A DNA stretch of 7,269 bases. Source: CBFGTA01 sp965651595. GTDB lineage: Bacteria; Actinomycetota; Actinomycetes; S36-B12; UBA10799. Numbering within the stretch: position 1 is the stretch's first letter; each line of letters starts with the position of its first letter. This document shows positions 1 to 4,969 of the stretch, piece by piece. The translations under genes were made by a program, and so were the position numbers. The stretch spans positions 1 through 7,269 of the forward strand of contig CBFGTA010000108.1 of NCBI GenBank assembly GCA_965651595.1. The letters run 5' to 3'. The notes under the pieces are model-generated. The model made no database searches, was not told the DNA's origin, and saw nothing but the letters and a program-made list of their open reading frames with translations.

Positions 1-156
1 GACCGTCTCATCGCGGGGTTGCGCGACACGGGCGCCGCCCAGGGGCGCCTATTGCCCCGGATCCTGGCCGTGGTGTGGGAGGACGAGCTGGTGGAGCGGA
101 TTCCCCGCGAGGCCCACGACGCCCGCATCGACGAAGTGGTGACGATTCCGACCTAG
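1..156 (+). CDS. 5-formyltetrahydrofolate cyclo-ligase, C-terminal part (5' end outside window)
   Basis: The frame is open from base 1 and ends at TAG 154-156, giving 51 residues. The family (5-FTHF cyclo-ligase, also called methenyltetrahydrofolate synthetase) converts 5-formyl-THF to 5,10-methenyl-THF with ATP in the cytosol, returning this storage folate to one-carbon metabolism. The fragment matches the family's C-terminus: it begins with DRLIAGLR, the residues that follow the conserved GxGxGYYD turn, then a hydrophobic strand (ILAVVWEDELVERIP), then the closing motif PREAHDARIDEVVT, equivalent to the usual P-x-E-x-HD-x-x-(M/V)D-x-VVT. The catalytic and nucleotide-binding N-terminal part lies outside the window. 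It converges on the fluoride channel gene with a 17-nt gap that contains a NotI-like GCGGCCGC palindrome and no T-tract terminator. Family identification rests on recall of the motif and is fairly secure. Confidence 0.78.
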   Translation, partial: DRLIAGLRDTGAAQGRLLPRILAVVWEDELVERIPREAHDARIDEVVTIPT

Positions 157-173
157 TGGCTGCGGCCGCTCGC

Positions 174-575
174 CTACGTCACGACAGCCGCAGTGAGGGC
201 ATAACCACCCGCGGCGAACGCGAAGCCGAGCAGGATCGATCCGAGGCCATAGGTGACTCCCACCCATGCCCGGGGGCCCTTCGATAGGTCCAGGATTTGG
301 GCGCAGAATCCGCTGAACGTGGTGAGCGCTCCACAGAAACCAACCCCGACCAAGGCTGAGAAAATCTGCCACGAAGTCGACTCGGCTGCACTGGCGAGGC
401 CCAGGGCAGCACCCGAGACCAACCCGAGGATCAAGCACCCCAGCATGTTGACGATAAAGGTTCCTGCTGGCCAGCTCGTTCCGTAGTGCTTGACAACGGT
501 GCGTTCGGTGAAAAACCGGGCTGGCGCCCCGAGTGCTCCGCCGACCATGACTGCCAACACCACTGCCGCGCTCAT
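174..575 (-). CDS. crcB: Fluoride ion channel subunit FluC/CrcB (subunit A)
   Basis: This 133-residue, four-TM protein has the length and motifs of Fluc/CrcB channels, which form antiparallel dimers in the inner membrane and let toxic F- leak out. Visible motifs are GGALGAPARF (12-21) in TM1, PAGTFIVNMLG (36-46) with the pore Asn N43 in TM2, and GFCGALTTFSGF (79-90) at the TM3 break. In the Phe box, usually F-T-T-F, the first Phe is Leu (L84) and the second is kept (F87). It is the last gene of a four-gene minus-strand cluster; its ATG overlaps the stop of the upstream fluoride channel gene in an ATGA, which suggests translational coupling and 1:1 production. The pair is best read as a heterodimeric channel, an inference from tandem arrangement. 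Identification is firm. Confidence 0.95.
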   Translation of the reverse strand: MSAAVVLAVMVGGALGAPARFFTERTVVKHYGTSWPAGTFIVNMLGCLILGLVSGAALGLASAAESTSWQIFSALVGVGFCGALTTFSGFCAQILDLSKGPRAWVGVTYGLGSILLGFAFAAGGYALTAAVVT

Positions 576-1081
576 GCTTCTTCCTCAGTTTCGATCTGGT
601 CGTCGAGTTCAGCGACAATCGACTCTTCCCGGGAGGCGGGCAAGACCGCGCGTGCCGCAAGCAGACCAAGAAACACAGCCAGAACACCCAGGAACAGGCT
701 GCCGAAGACGTAGAAGGCTGCCAGCCCGACCCGACCATCCCTGACCAGCACGTCCGCTTCCACCAGATACGTCGACAAGGTGGTGTAGCCGCCGAGCACG
801 CCTGTGATCATGAATGGGCGAAACAGTCGGGCTCTAGCGTTGGCGCTCGGATCGGGAAGTGCAAACTCGGCAACTGCTAGGAGAACGCCCAGAACTAACG
901 CCCCCGAGATGTTGATGACGAACGTCGCCATCGGCCAGGAATCGGCGGCATGTGGCAGGGCTACCTCAATGAGGTAGCGGGCCGTCGCCCCGATCGCACC
1001 ACCTACGGCGGCCGCCGCGTAGAGGTCCCAGACTCGGGGCCGGGCAGGAGCCACGGGCGCGGGCGGTGATGCGGGCGCCAC
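572..1081 (-). CDS. crcB: Fluoride ion channel subunit FluC/CrcB (subunit B, divergent pore motif)
   Basis: This is a second FluC homologue of 169 residues, longer than the family's usual 110-130 because of a Pro/Ala-rich N-terminal extension (about 1-17) and an acidic C-terminal tail (about 150-169, rich in Glu/Asp). Core motifs are GGAIGATARY (27-36), WPMATFVINISG (49-60) with Asn N57, and GVLGGYTTLSTY (94-105). Two departures from consensus are visible: the usual P-x-GT of TM2 is P-M-A-T, and the Phe box F-T-T-F is Y-T-T-L (Y99, L102), so neither Phe is present. The start is GTG at 1081, sharing one base with the permease stop (TAGTG); an in-frame GTG at 1054 would remove the nine N-terminal residues. 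No clear ribosome binding site is seen, so coupling to the upstream gene is likely. It probably pairs with subunit A; whether its own pore conducts is doubtful. Confidence 0.93.
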   Translation of the reverse strand: MAPASPPAPVAPARPRVWDLYAAAAVGGAIGATARYLIEVALPHAADSWPMATFVINISGALVLGVLLAVAEFALPDPSANARARLFRPFMITGVLGGYTTLSTYLVEADVLVRDGRVGLAAFYVFGSLFLGVLAVFLGLLAARAVLPASREESIVAELDDQIETEEEA

Positions 1082-1881
1082 TAGGCGTCTCGCCGGGAGA
1101 ACAGGAACGCAGCAATCAGAGTGAGTACCGCGGCCAGCCCGAAGAACACCGCCCCATTAGCCGCCATGTCTATTCCGTTGGTGAAGCGCTGCGCGGCCAT
1201 AAACGGCATGAACTTGTCAATCCCGTCGAACCATTGCGACAAGATCAGGACCGCAAGAGATTCCACCACGGTCGCGAGTAGGAGTGGGATGACAACGCCC
1301 AGGGCCAAGATGCGGGTGATTGCCGTGATCATCATCGCGTACAGAACGAATCCGCCGATGAACAGCAACGCCCGGGCCAAGAAGGCGACCGTCTCTGCCG
1401 GGTCAGTGGCCCCGACGTTCTCGGCGAAGGCCGCGACGACCCCCATGGACACGAGGATGCAGGCCAGGAACGCCACCGCGACGACCACCACACACATGAT
1501 GATCTTGGCAAAGAAGATGTCGAAGCGCTTCGGAAACAGCGACAGCGTGAGCCGGATTGTTCCGTGTCGATATTCCTGCCCGAAGGCTTGAGCGGCGACA
1601 GTAGCCAGCAATATCCACACGACAAAGTTGTTGACTGACATCGACACGGCGTCGGTCATCGTCAAGTTCATCAGGTCGGTGGGGCCGGTTTGCAATGCCG
1701 GGTCGTCGAATCCGCCCGCCCCATTGGGGTCGTTGGTTATTTGATTGGCCAAGTCGGAGTTCAGCAGCGCCACGGTGAGGACCGAAACCACTGCCGATAC
1801 CGCCACGGACACAACGGTCAGAATCCAGGTGGCACGCAAGCTGGCGATGCGGCGCCACTCGTAGCGCAAGGCGGAACTCAT
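1081..1881 (-). CDS. ABC-2 type transporter permease
   Basis: This 266-residue inner-membrane protein has about six hydrophobic segments (approximately 18-40, 84-100, 123-153, 168-188, 191-215, 242-262). A large extracytoplasmic loop (about 41-83) follows TM1, and the signature EYRHGTIRLTL (103-113) lies just after TM2; both are typical of ABC-2 permeases of the bacitracin/lantibiotic-export and ABC-type multidrug class. The N-terminus (MSSALRYEWRR) is an amphipathic cytoplasmic elbow common to the family. It should form the membrane half of an exporter, probably as a dimer, with the ATPase encoded just upstream; the ATPase stop and permease start share ATGA. The next gene, a fluoride channel subunit, starts on the last base of the permease stop codon. 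The substrate cannot be read from sequence. The class is secure and the substrate unknown. Confidence 0.9.
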   Translation of the reverse strand: MSSALRYEWRRIASLRATWILTVVSVAVSAVVSVLTVALLNSDLANQITNDPNGAGGFDDPALQTGPTDLMNLTMTDAVSMSVNNFVVWILLATVAAQAFGQEYRHGTIRLTLSLFPKRFDIFFAKIIMCVVVVAVAFLACILVSMGVVAAFAENVGATDPAETVAFLARALLFIGGFVLYAMMITAITRILALGVVIPLLLATVVESLAVLILSQWFDGIDKFMPFMAAQRFTNGIDMAANGAVFFGLAAVLTLIAAFLFSRRDA

Positions 1882-2855
1882 GCGGTTCCTCCCGGGTGCG
1901 GCGGATTCGACTCTGATGTGCTCGCGGGCCCGGGGCCTCCCGTAGCGAACTGCTGTTCGCCAGTCGTGAGCTCCAGGAACGCCTGCTCCAGGCTGGCTGA
2001 ACGGGCCGTGAGTTCGGCCAAAGGAATCGAGTAGCGGAAGGCTACGTCCCCCACGCGGTCGGTGTCGGCTGACTTCACGGCAATGCCATCACTGCCGTCC
2101 GCTTCAGCTGCAACCCCCTCTTCTGCGAGGGCCGCGAGGAGTCGATCCCGCTGAGGTGACCGCACGAAGACGTCGTTGCGGGTGCTGCGGCGCACGAATG
2201 TTCCGACGTCTTCGTTGGCGATCAGTTGGCCTCGCGAGATGACCACCACATGTTCGGCAATCAACTGCATCTCCGAAAGGAGGTGGCTCGAAACGAAAAC
2301 AATGTTGCCTTGGGCCGCGTAATGACGCAGGAAGTCACGCAGCCACTGGATCGACTGCGGGTCAAGCCCGTTGGCAGGTTCGTCGAGTAGGAGCACTTTC
2401 GGTTGCGCCAGTAGCGCTCCGGCGAGTCCGAGTCGCTGCGCCATTCCTAGGGAATACGACTTGGGGCGGTTCTTGGCGACCTGAGTGAGTCCGACTAGTT
2501 CGATGACCTCATCTACGCGCTGCTTGGACGCCCCCGACTCGGCGGCCATCATCCGCAGGTGAGCGCGTGCGGTGCGACTCGGGACGAAACACTTGGCGTC
2601 GAGGTGAGATCCGACCACGGTGGACACCTTCGAGAACCCAGTCAATGGCTGCCCGAACCAATTGGTCACGCCTTGGCCCCGGTCGAGGCCGAGCATGAGA
2701 CGCATCGTCGTCGACTTGCCCGAGCCGTTAGGCCCGAGGAATCCGGTCACCACACCCGGACTGAGGGTGAAGCTCAAGCGGTCGACGGCGGGCGTGCGCC
2801 CATACGTCTTGGTGAGGCCCACCGCCTCCACGACGTCTGCCGAGTTCGTAACCAC
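1878..2855 (-). CDS. ABC transporter ATP-binding protein (exporter type)
   Basis: With the GTG start at 2855 the product has 325 residues. The nucleotide-binding domain is complete: Walker A GPNGSGKST (41-49), signature SLGMAQ (135-140), Walker B VLLLDEP (154-160) with catalytic Glu E159, D-loop NGLDP (162-166) and switch His H191 in VSSHLL. The Q-loop region reads VGSHLDAKCFVP, with Asp where most ABC proteins have Gln; this replacement is usual in the bacitracin-resistance/lantibiotic-immunity-like actinobacterial subfamily. A C-terminal region of roughly 100 residues follows. The protein energises the permease encoded next in an ATGA overlap. The frame stays open to 2969, but that extension would run into fmdB. 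The 2855 GTG is preceded at 6 nt by TATGGT, a plausible -10 for a leaderless message. It is the first gene of the operon that also carries both fluoride channels. Confidence 0.92.
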   Translation of the reverse strand: MVTNSADVVEAVGLTKTYGRTPAVDRLSFTLSPGVVTGFLGPNGSGKSTTMRLMLGLDRGQGVTNWFGQPLTGFSKVSTVVGSHLDAKCFVPSRTARAHLRMMAAESGASKQRVDEVIELVGLTQVAKNRPKSYSLGMAQRLGLAGALLAQPKVLLLDEPANGLDPQSIQWLRDFLRHYAAQGNIVFVSSHLLSEMQLIAEHVVVISRGQLIANEDVGTFVRRSTRNDVFVRSPQRDRLLAALAEEGVAAEADGSDGIAVKSADTDRVGDVAFRYSIPLAELTARSASLEQAFLELTTGEQQFATGGPGPASTSESNPPHPGGTA

Positions 2856-2861
2856 CTGACC

Positions 2862-2867
2862 ACCATA
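2862..2867 (-). promoter_or_regulatory. Candidate -10 element of the ABC/fluoride-channel operon (leaderless)
   Basis: On the minus strand TATGGT is followed by six bases (GGTCAG) and the GTG start of the ABC ATPase. TANNNT is the actinobacterial -10 core, and the spacing would put the transcription start on the start codon itself. No convincing -35 is visible. GGTGG within 2856-2863 could alternatively act as a weak ribosome binding site. This is an inference from motif and spacing. Confidence 0.45.
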
Positions 2868-2910
2868 GCGATCGGGCAGACGGCATCTCCTGTTCGTGGC
2901 CGACTGAGCT

Positions 2911-2919
2911 TGGTATACC
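2911..2919 (+). promoter_or_regulatory. Candidate extended -10 promoter for fmdB
   Basis: TGG-TATACC has the extended -10 form TGn followed by a TATAAT-like hexamer, and includes the 8-bp palindrome GGTATACC (2912-2919). It would start transcription near 2926, giving a leader of about 42 nt. A weak -35-like TGTTCG sits at 2891-2896. This is the best plus-strand promoter candidate in the 112-nt gap, but it rests on motif alone. Confidence 0.35.
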
Positions 2920-2948
2920 GTTGCGGGGCCGAGGTTCGGCGCAACGGT
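2917..2948. repeat. Perfect 9-bp inverted repeat in the divergent ABC/fmdB promoter region
   Basis: ACCGTTGCG (2917-2925) is matched by its exact reverse complement CGCAACGGT (2940-2948), with a 14-nt spacer that itself holds a short CCG/CGG pair around the loop AGGTT. The left arm overlaps a candidate extended -10 for fmdB and the right arm ends 8 nt before its ribosome binding site. The arms are about two helical turns apart centre to centre. That fits a dimeric repressor site, or an RNA hairpin in the fmdB leader if transcription begins further upstream. Confidence 0.6.
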
Positions 2949-2967
2949 CGCAGCGATGGGAGGACTC

Positions 2968-3351
2968 ATGCCTACCTACGAATACGGATGTTCGCAGTGC
3001 GGAGAGCACCTCGAAATCGTCCAATCAATCCACGACGATGCCCTGACCGAGTGCCCCAACTGCGGTGGCTCTTTGCGCAAGAAGTTCGGCAATGTGGGGA
3101 TCGTGTTCAAGGGATCCGGCTTCTACAAGACAGACTCCCGGGCAAGCCCTAACAAGACGTCCGCCTCCGGATCCAAGTCGAGCGAGTCCTCGTCGTCGGG
3201 TCAGGACAAGAGCGCCGAAGGTGGATCCGGCTCGACGACCGACACTGCCACCACCAAATCCACCTCGAGCACGGATAAGGGATCCGCTGGTTCGGGGACG
3301 TCCGGATCGTCGGGGACGTCATCATCGAAAGCGTCATCCACCAGTTCGTAG
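2968..3351 (+). CDS. FmdB/Rv0991c-like zinc-ribbon protein with long disordered Ser/Gly tail
   Basis: The 127-residue product begins MPTYEYGCSQCG, the classic start of FmdB-family regulatory proteins. A zinc ribbon is formed by C8-x2-C11 and C29-x2-C32, and the domain ends around residue 56 with the conserved FKGSGFYKTDSR. The remaining 71 residues are almost only Ser, Gly, Thr, Ala, Lys and Asp, so disordered. In Mycobacterium tuberculosis the homologue Rv0991c was reported as a redox-controlled chaperone that uses such a ribbon plus disordered tail; the same role here is an inference. The start at 2968 is preferred because GGGAGGA (2958-2964) lies at proper distance, while the in-frame ATG at 2956 overlaps that site and precedes the conserved N-terminus. 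It is divergent from the ABC operon and followed by the SAF gene on the same strand. Confidence 0.9.
   Translation: MPTYEYGCSQCGEHLEIVQSIHDDALTECPNCGGSLRKKFGNVGIVFKGSGFYKTDSRASPNKTSASGSKSSESSSSGQDKSAEGGSGSTTDTATTKSTSSTDKGSAGSGTSGSSGTSSSKASSTSS
3112..3320 (+). repeat. Degenerate ~19-residue repeats in the FmdB-like tail
   Basis: The hexamer GGATCC, encoding Gly-Ser in frame each time, recurs at 3112, 3169, 3223 and 3280, a spacing of 57, 54 and 57 bases (19, 18 and 19 codons). Units share a GS start and a Lys-Ser/Thr near the end but are otherwise diverged. Near the 3' end an exact 11-base direct repeat TCGGGGACGTC occurs at 3292-3302 and 3310-3320, an 18-base period. This suggests that the tail grew by slippage or duplication. 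Confidence 0.5.
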
Positions 3352-3442
3352 CATCCCGGCACTAGACATTTCGGGTCGCCGGTGGCGGATCGCCTGTGGA
3401 TAGCGGCTGCATGGCCCCGGGAGCGCACCTAGTCTCGACCGC
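3352..3442. other. fmdB-SAF intergenic region
   Basis: These 91 bases hold no gene. CGCC-GGT-GGCG-GAT-CGCC (3377-3394) can fold into either of two mutually exclusive 4-bp hairpins with 3-nt loops. There is no T-tract, so it is not a standard intrinsic terminator. The 3' end carries a candidate -10 for the SAF gene. Confidence 0.4.
3430..3435 (+). promoter_or_regulatory. Candidate -10 element for leaderless SAF-domain gene
   Basis: TAGTCT fits TANNNT and lies 7 nt before the GTG at 3443, with no ribosome binding site between. That spacing matches leaderless transcription and is the main support for the 3443 start. No clear -35 is seen. Confidence 0.4.
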
Positions 3443-4237
3443 GTGCCCACGTCCTCCTCACCAACGTTTCGCCGATCCCCCTCACCTCCGGACTACTCAA
3501 CTGCCGAACATGGCCGCGTGGCCAGCGAGGACGCGGCCTTGCGGATTCGTCAAGTCACCCGCCGACACCGACGTCTGATTGCCGGACTGTGCGCGGCGAT
3601 CGCGACTGTGTCGATTTTGTCTTACTACCAGCCCCCGCAGGCCCAGGTACGCGATGTCCTCGTGGCCGCGCGCAGTCTGCCAGCGGGCCATCCGGTTACC
3701 CACGCTGATCTCACCCTCACCTCTTGGCCCGCAGATCACCTGCCTGACTTCGACATTGTCAGCGGTGACGCGGTCGTTGGTCGCTTGACGGCTGGCCCGG
3801 TGGCGGCCGGGGAGCCGTTGACGACGCTGCGCCTCGTCGGTCCGGACTTGATCGCAGCGTCAGGGTTCCTTCCCTCCGACTCCGAGCACTTGGTCGCGGC
3901 CCCCGTCCGGGTTCACGACGCTGCCAGCGCTGCCCTCATTCGCCCCGGCGACACCATCGACATCTATGCCGCGTATCCGGGGGGCCTCGGTGGCGGTCAG
4001 CGTCCACCAGCGACGCGCATCGCCACCGGCGTTCCGGTCCTGGTCACGCCAGAGTCAGCGGGCACCAGTGGAGGAGGCTGGCTGGGCGCCTCCAGTCCGT
4101 CAACTTCAGGGGCACTAATCGTTGTGGCCGTGGGGGCAGAGGTGGCTGCCGAGCTAGCCGGTGCGGCTGCTTCCGGGAATCTGTCCGTCACGCTGACAGC
4201 CCGCCAACCAGGCGAACCCCCCAAGCCGGCGCCGTAG
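3443..4237 (+). CDS. SAF-domain membrane-anchored protein (CpaB/RcpC-like)
   Basis: The 264-residue product has a basic, Pro/Ser-rich cytoplasmic N-terminus with an Arg-rich stop (RRHRR, 40-44), one TM helix (about 45-62), and an extracytoplasmic SAF domain (about 69-130). That domain reads VLVAARSLPAGHPVTHADL and continues with G-R-x-x-A-x-P-V-A-A-G-E-P-L, the form seen in CpaB/RcpC Flp-pilus proteins. A second beta-rich region (about 140-253) contains RPGDTIDIYA, again CpaB-like, interrupted by Gly/Ser/Pro-rich stretches; the C-terminus is Pro-rich. CpaB helps assemble Flp/tad pili, but no tad genes are visible here, so the role is unassigned. Actinobacteria often carry such lone SAF proteins near fmdB and mscL. 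Start: GTG 3443 with TAGTCT 7 nt upstream; an in-frame GTG at 3518 is an alternative. It converges on mscL with a 31-nt gap lacking a clear terminator. Confidence 0.82.
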   Translation: MPTSSSPTFRRSPSPPDYSTAEHGRVASEDAALRIRQVTRRHRRLIAGLCAAIATVSILSYYQPPQAQVRDVLVAARSLPAGHPVTHADLTLTSWPADHLPDFDIVSGDAVVGRLTAGPVAAGEPLTTLRLVGPDLIAASGFLPSDSEHLVAAPVRVHDAASAALIRPGDTIDIYAAYPGGLGGGQRPPATRIATGVPVLVTPESAGTSGGGWLGASSPSTSGALIVVAVGAEVAAELAGAAASGNLSVTLTARQPGEPPKPAP

Positions 4238-4268
4238 TACACCGGCCAGCGGTCGAGGAGGTGGCGGG

Positions 4269-4706
4269 TCAGGCCTCGGGAGACGTGCCGGAAGCTGAAC
4301 TGGGAGGTGTTCGGTGACTATCGGCAGTGTCGGCCGCCTTGAGGAGGTCGCGGATCTCGCGCAGAATCAACACCTCTTCAGACACAGCCTCGGGCTCCGG
4401 TTCGGCCCCCTTGGCGCGTCGGTCACGCCAGGCATTCATCGGCGCCACGAACACGAAGTAGACGACCGCCGCGGTGATCAGGAAGGTGATGACCGCGTTG
4501 ATGACTGCTGCGAACTGGAACTGGATGCCGAGGATCTCGGTCACGCCACCGGTGTCTTGACTGCCGAGGATTCGCGCAATCATCGGCTGAATGATGCCGT
4601 CGGTCAGGGCCGCCACGAGCGCGGTGAATGCCGCCCCGACCACAACGGCTACTGCGAGGTCGATGACGTTGCCGCGCATGATGAAGTCGCGGAATCCCTT
4701 GATCAT
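4269..4706 (-). CDS. mscL: Large-conductance mechanosensitive channel MscL
   Basis: MscL opens under membrane tension during osmotic downshock and releases solutes; it acts as a homopentamer in the inner membrane. The 145-residue product matches throughout. The amphipathic N-terminal helix is MIKGFRDFIMRGNVIDLAVA, with the near-invariant F-R-x-F-x-x-R-G-N-V-x-D-L-A-V-A pattern. TM1/pore helix is about 15-44, a short periplasmic loop follows (GGVTEILGIQFQFAAVINAVITF), TM2 is about 66-91, and a cytoplasmic helical bundle segment SEEVLILREIRDLLKAA is at about 109-125. A Ser/Pro-rich tail ends the protein. Length is within the usual 130-150. The ATG is preceded by a strong ribosome binding site (GGGAGGAC, minus strand of 4711-4718). 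It lies 29 nt after the 62-residue gene and is probably co-transcribed with it. Confidence 0.97.
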   Translation of the reverse strand: MIKGFRDFIMRGNVIDLAVAVVVGAAFTALVAALTDGIIQPMIARILGSQDTGGVTEILGIQFQFAAVINAVITFLITAAVVYFVFVAPMNAWRDRRAKGAEPEPEAVSEEVLILREIRDLLKAADTADSHRTPPSSASGTSPEA

Positions 4707-4710
4707 TGCT

Positions 4711-4718
4711 GTCCTCCC
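4711..4718 (-). promoter_or_regulatory. Strong ribosome binding site of mscL
   Basis: On the minus strand GGGAGGAC precedes the mscL ATG, with six bases between the GGAGG core and the start codon. It is one of two clear Shine-Dalgarno sites in the window; the other belongs to fmdB. Confidence 0.75.
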
Positions 4719-4735
4719 GAACGTCGATGGGTCTG

Positions 4736-4924
4736 CTAGTAGTGGGGTGGGCGATCGTTGAGCAAGTCAGCTTCGCGGGCCGCATCGTCCACTGCGTATT
4801 CGTCGCGTGATTCGGGACCGTCGTCGCGACTTCCCGTGGGGATGAGACTGTCAGCGGCCGAAGTCGTCTTGGGGCCTGAGGTGCTGCCCTTTGACGGACC
4901 CTCAGATGGCTGCGCGGTACTCAT
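4736..4924 (-). CDS. Small hydrophilic protein of unknown function (62 aa)
   Basis: I do not recognise this gene. The product is 62 residues, with no membrane segment or Cys. The N-terminal half is Ser/Gly/Thr/Pro-rich and looks disordered; the C-terminal half is acidic and ordered-looking, ending in DDAAREADLLNDRPPHY, which may be the functional part. Codon use (mostly G/C third positions) suits a real gene. It sits between the 5-TM membrane gene (45-nt gap) and mscL (29-nt gap), all on the minus strand, so an accessory role in this membrane-protein group is possible but unproven. ATG 4924 is preceded by TATCGT at 6 nt, a leaderless-type promoter; GGGAA just upstream is at best a weak ribosome site. 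The frame could be chance, but context and composition favour coding. Confidence 0.62.
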   Translation of the reverse strand: MSTAQPSEGPSKGSTSGPKTTSAADSLIPTGSRDDGPESRDEYAVDDAAREADLLNDRPPHY

Positions 4925-4930
4925 GTTCCC

Positions 4931-4940
4931 ACGATAATCG
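4931..4940 (-). promoter_or_regulatory. Candidate leaderless promoter of the 62-aa gene and mscL, with palindrome
   Basis: TATCGT (minus strand of 4931-4936) is a TANNNT -10 exactly 6 nt before the ATG at 4924. It overlaps the 9-nt palindrome CGAT-A-ATCG (4932-4940). No -35 is evident. It would let the small gene and mscL be expressed independently of the 5-TM gene upstream. Confidence 0.38.
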
Positions 4941-4969
4941 CCCGCGCCGCTGGTGGACCATGCCGCTCC

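Noticed and set aside
157..173. GCGGCCGC palindrome between convergent genes as a terminator.
   Set aside because: It has no loop and no T-tract; such 8-base palindromes are common in GC-rich DNA.
49..738. A 229-codon open frame on the minus strand.
   Set aside because: It lies in another frame across both fluoride channel genes, is rich in Arg/Ser/Pro/His as high-GC shadow frames are, and shows no motif.
2856..2967. Possible fluoride riboswitch in the leader of the ABC/FluC operon (minus strand has GGAGATG followed later by TATGGTGG).
   Set aside because: Only the GGnGATG start resembles the crcB motif; the conserved pairing and the terminal TGATGGC...CTAC segment are missing, and the likely start at 2855 leaves no leader.
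2956..2967. Upstream ATG for fmdB.
   Set aside because: It overlaps the ribosome binding site; the conserved MPTYEY N-terminus begins at 2968.
2856..2969. N-terminal extension of the ABC ATPase to 2969 on the minus strand.
   Set aside because: It would overlap fmdB and its promoter, has no ABC homology-like sequence, and the GTG at 2855 has a better -10/start arrangement.
4238..4268. Intrinsic terminator between the convergent SAF and mscL genes.
   Set aside because: No stable stem followed by a T-run on either strand could be found in the 31 bases.
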